Shown piece by piece: positions 61,001 to 64,000 of a DNA stretch of 64,000 bases (position 1 is its first letter; each line of letters begins with the position of its first letter). This stretch comes from Dirofilaria immitis (taxonomy: Eukaryota; Nematoda; Chromadorea; Rhabditida; Onchocercidae): NCBI GenBank assembly GCA_024305405.1, contig JAKNDB010000103.1, positions 1,116,001 through 1,180,000 on the forward strand, in the 5' to 3' direction. The position numbers and the translations under genes are program-made. A model generated the notes under the pieces. It did not search any database. It worked only from the letters and a program-made list of their open reading frames with translations, and was not told the DNA's origin.

Positions 61001-63508
61001 TTTTTATTTTCGATTTCATGATTTATGCAATTATTCTTTTTTTTGATTTATTGACCCAAATTGGCCAACTACGGCACTATTGCAAAATTCAAAAGTATTA
61101 ACTGGCCAAATATTTTAAATGAATCACTATATATTTCGAAAAACATTCAATTACTTTAGAACATTTTCAACCAGTCATTAATACTTAATATTGCCAATCA
61201 GATAGATGATAAAAATAGGTATCAGAATCAAATTTTATCAATAAGAAAATTGTATTCATGATTGAAATGTATTGAATTGATGCTGACATATTCAAGAATT
61301 ATTCTTATTTATTCAATTACGATAAGATTTTTAATTTTTTTTCCGGCTACAAAGAAAGTATTGGTTAAAAGCGAAAAATTATGAATAGTATGATTAATTA
61401 TACAAGAATCATGATGGATAACATAACAATCATTGTCTGGCACTGATGATTGTATGATAATTATTCATGATTATATAACGATAAAAATAGCTATGAATGA
61501 AAAAAATAAATGAATAAATTCATAAAACTATTCATTTTGTTATCATTTAAAATTATCAATGTGTCATTTATCAATTTATTACTAAATAACGTTAAGATTT
61601 CAGATTTCAAGAAAAAAAATATATTTTCTTCCCTTAAACATTGACCAGATTTATTCAATTATTGACGATAACTTCTGAACACTGGTCAGATTGTTAAATT
61701 TTTCAAAATAGACTAATATTTTAAAAATGATTTGTAAAGGAATAAATACTTCACAAGCTGATCTGAATTGAATTTGTCCTGCATAAAGTAATCGATATTT
61801 ATAATTAAAATATTTATCCAATTCTATTCATTTAGCGTTTAAAATATTTTATATTCAGCATATCGCTTTGAAAATCCCCAGTAAACATAAATAAATCATT
61901 CATCCTAAATGAATATTTAATAACAAACCAAACTATCATATTCATTTTCTTATAAAATAAAATCAAAAACTAAATATAAAAATTACTTTCTTTTTCGCTT
62001 TAACTCTCTAAAATTAAAGAATATTATTTAGGAAAAATTGGTAATTATAATTTTAGAATTGATTAACTGGAATAAATAGAATAAGAATAAAGTGAAACAG
62101 AATGGAATTTAAATGATGAAAAGAATTTCCTTTTAATATTTAAGTGAGCTAGTTCCTGTCTTTTTTCAAGTTAGAGAACTAATAATTTAAATATAAGAGA
62201 GCTAGGAATTGTTTCAACGCAGAATTTGATATTTTTTAAATAATTTATTCAATTTTTTTGTTTTGTAAAATCGAGCAAGAAACACATATTTGACTGCCAT
62301 CGGAAAATATTAGCATATTTAGAATAAAAAAAAGGAAAAAATTATTAACATAAAGAATTGAAGATGTGAATTTTGAAATTATATTTTTCAGAAAAACAAA
62401 ATCTCGTTTATAAGTAATAAAAGAAATTTTTGCTTGCTAATGGATAAATTGAATAAACGATTATCTCCTGTCATCAGCAATTTACTCTATTTCATTTAAA
62501 ATTTTAAAACAAATTTAACCTTTGATTTCATCCCTGACTATTTCTTCTTTATTTCCCTTTTTCTTCTTACTATTCCTTTTAATTTCAAATTTTCAGTAAT
62601 TATTTGAGATAAAAAAGAAAAACTACGAGATCAATTAAATTTTCATATTTATTCGAGCTATTTATCGAGGATGTGAATTAATTATAAAAACAGAAGAAAT
62701 GATATTTCAACTTAGAATGTAAAATCAAATGGGGAAGATACGATATGAGAAAGGTTGAAATAATTATTTATTTTAAAATCTATAAATAGCACTTATTTCA
62801 TTTCAAAGATGATTGAAAAGAAGGAAAAGCGAAGCAGTGAATCATCGATTTTAGATAAAATTGAAAATTATATATTTTCTAATTCTGTAAATCTGTTTAC
62901 CAAATTTCTTCAATATCATTCGTTTTTTCTACTGTTACTAGAATTGCATGCTAATCAATGATACAGTTTATTTCCGCATTTAAATAAAAATTGGAATTTT
63001 TAACCAAACAGCATTTCTAAATTATAATTGCGAATTTTAATATAAAATTTGATTGATGGGAAAAGTATGATTAAAGAAATAATGAATAAGAATATAAGAT
63101 TAAAAAAGTTTCCTGAAATCCAGAAAGGATTGAAATGGAATAAAACAAAATTTAGTACATAAATTTACAGACAAATTTATCAGATAATGAAAAAGACGAG
63201 TCATCTAATTTTTAAATTCACTAATCAGAAAATCGAGGTGTTAACAAATCCTAATTTTAAATCGAATTATTCGAATAGTTGACAATAATATCAAATTTTT
63301 AGTGCCATCAAATATTACTTATACATATTCAGTAAAATTGACTTCTTATCCATATCATTAAACAAGAAAAAGGTAAACAAAACAAAAAAGCAAAGTTTAC
63401 TTGTTGTAATTTTGTTGGCGATGAGAGAATGGAGAAACGTCTTATCTCGTTATCACCAGAATTAACAGCAGCAAAATGATGATTATGAACTCCGTGAGAA
63501 TTACCCAT
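58003..63508 (-). CDS. Nematode globin with long N-terminal extension, 3' end missing
   Basis: Exons with agreeing phases: 63401-63508, 60025-60210, 59483-59719, 58972-59189, 58714-58791, 58003-58161; about 328 residues so far. The first begins MGNSHGVHNHHFAAVN; Gly2 followed by Asn and Ser is a typical N-myristoylation site. The next exons are Ser/Thr-rich, low-complexity cytosolic sequence (SVISTVNVTTTSTISGENN, MRSFETGQVSDVEVTMKPL). The globin fold follows: LIRRSWQTITTK (helix A), FVYRRVFERNPSLKQAFHIE (B-C), DSIPEENSIFRQMRLF (E), VRHVDELETEIAPAVFRYGQ plus RHYKLA (F, with the RH pair next to the proximal His region), and the G/H helix exon DMMRYIGCKLLDGFNY. One base is missing at about 59042. 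The last exon was not found. The 3.2-kb first intron has no visible gene. Confidence 0.8.
60211..63400. other. Large first intron of the globin gene
   Basis: Very AT-rich with no conserved coding that I can see on either strand. Confidence 0.45.
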
Positions 63509-64000
63509 TATGTATATATATGTTGCATATATACGTATCACATCATCAATAATTTTAAGTGTTAAATCTACAAAAACTTTAATAAATTAACAATAACAAT
63601 AGATTACTAGTCCAATAAGCGAACATACATCTTCTAATAACCAAAAAAATTGGTACTTTAATTAAAGGAAAATGAGGAAACGGCAAAAAAAAGGAGAAAA
63701 ATATTTTATAAATAGTGCATAAATAAAAAATAGTCAAAATGAGGAAAACAAAATGCTCTGTCAATAAAAACAAAAAGTACTTGGTAAATAAGCATGATAG
63801 ATATCCGGCAAATAACTCCTTTTATATTAATTTGTAAGCAAATCATACCTATATTTTATGTGTATAAAAATGCTCATTACCTGTATTTGTTACCTGTATC
63901 CACCATTGAAAATAAAGCTGATAATTGCCAAATAGATATCAATTTCCATATCATTTCTATCATTTCGAGAACATCACAATCACAGATATTATTAAATTGT
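63509..64000. other. Globin upstream region
   Basis: AT-rich flank; should hold the globin promoter or trans-splice site. No motif stands out beyond short AT repeats (TATATATGTTGCATATATACG at about 63512-63533 is partly palindromic). Confidence 0.35.

Overview
The window looks like nuclear DNA of a parasitic nematode, most likely a spirurid/filarial (clade III) species. It is very AT-rich. Its genes are split by short introns ending in TTTCAG-type acceptors, several start codons sit just behind trans-splice-like acceptors, and it carries a decayed BEL/Pao retroelement. The species is an inference; there is no rRNA or mitochondrial marker. Few single-frame ORFs are whole genes. I assembled genes by joining exons across GT..AG introns whose phases agree, and identified them by comparing the products with families I know.

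Layout. 1.6-4.2 kb (+): POP7/Rpp20, a protein of RNase P/MRP. 4.8-7.9 kb (+): mitochondrial NADPH:adrenodoxin reductase (FDXR), interrupted several times. 8.7-13.2 kb (-): NPRL3 of the GATOR1 complex, 13 exons. 14.2-16.5 kb (-): phosducin-like PDCL. 17.3-22.6 kb (+): UXT (prefoldin-like), CENP-X/MHF2 (histone fold) and EMC3 (ER membrane complex) in the same orientation. 23.6-24.0 kb (+): a small unrecognised protein with a hydrophobic N-terminus. 24.5-25.7 kb (-): two exons of a MAIP1-like mitochondrial matrix protein. 26.9-27.1 kb (-): first exon of a Cys-containing secreted protein. 28.2-28.7 kb (-): an HMG-box protein. 31.3-32.3 kb (-): an unrecognised small gene. 33.1-37.3 kb: two C-type-lectin-like genes in a head-to-head inverted duplication. 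38.3-42.6 kb (-): BEL/Pao element with its 5' LTR, broken coding region and no integrase. 42.6-50 kb: AT-rich DNA with a foldback element, isolated exon-like islands and a fragment of pyruvate dehydrogenase E2. 51.0-54.9 kb (-): EIF1, whose 3.2-kb intron contains a complete intronless GPI mannosyltransferase gene (PIGB) on the same strand. 58.0-63.5 kb (-): a globin with a long N-terminal extension beginning with an N-myristoylation-type motif.

The genes are unrelated housekeeping functions (RNA processing, Fe-S/steroid electron transfer, TORC1 nutrient signalling, chaperones, centromere and DNA repair, ER insertion, GPI anchors, translation start), typical of a gene-dense nematode autosomal segment, with accessory lectin, retroelement and repeat DNA between. 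About fifteen to twenty one-base frame breaks run through otherwise conserved exons. All are repaired by adding one base, and most lie in A/T homopolymers. I read this as a consensus-sequence problem rather than mass gene death, although FDXR also carries an in-frame TAG that homopolymer loss does not explain. No CRISPR array, tRNA, rRNA or prokaryotic feature was seen.
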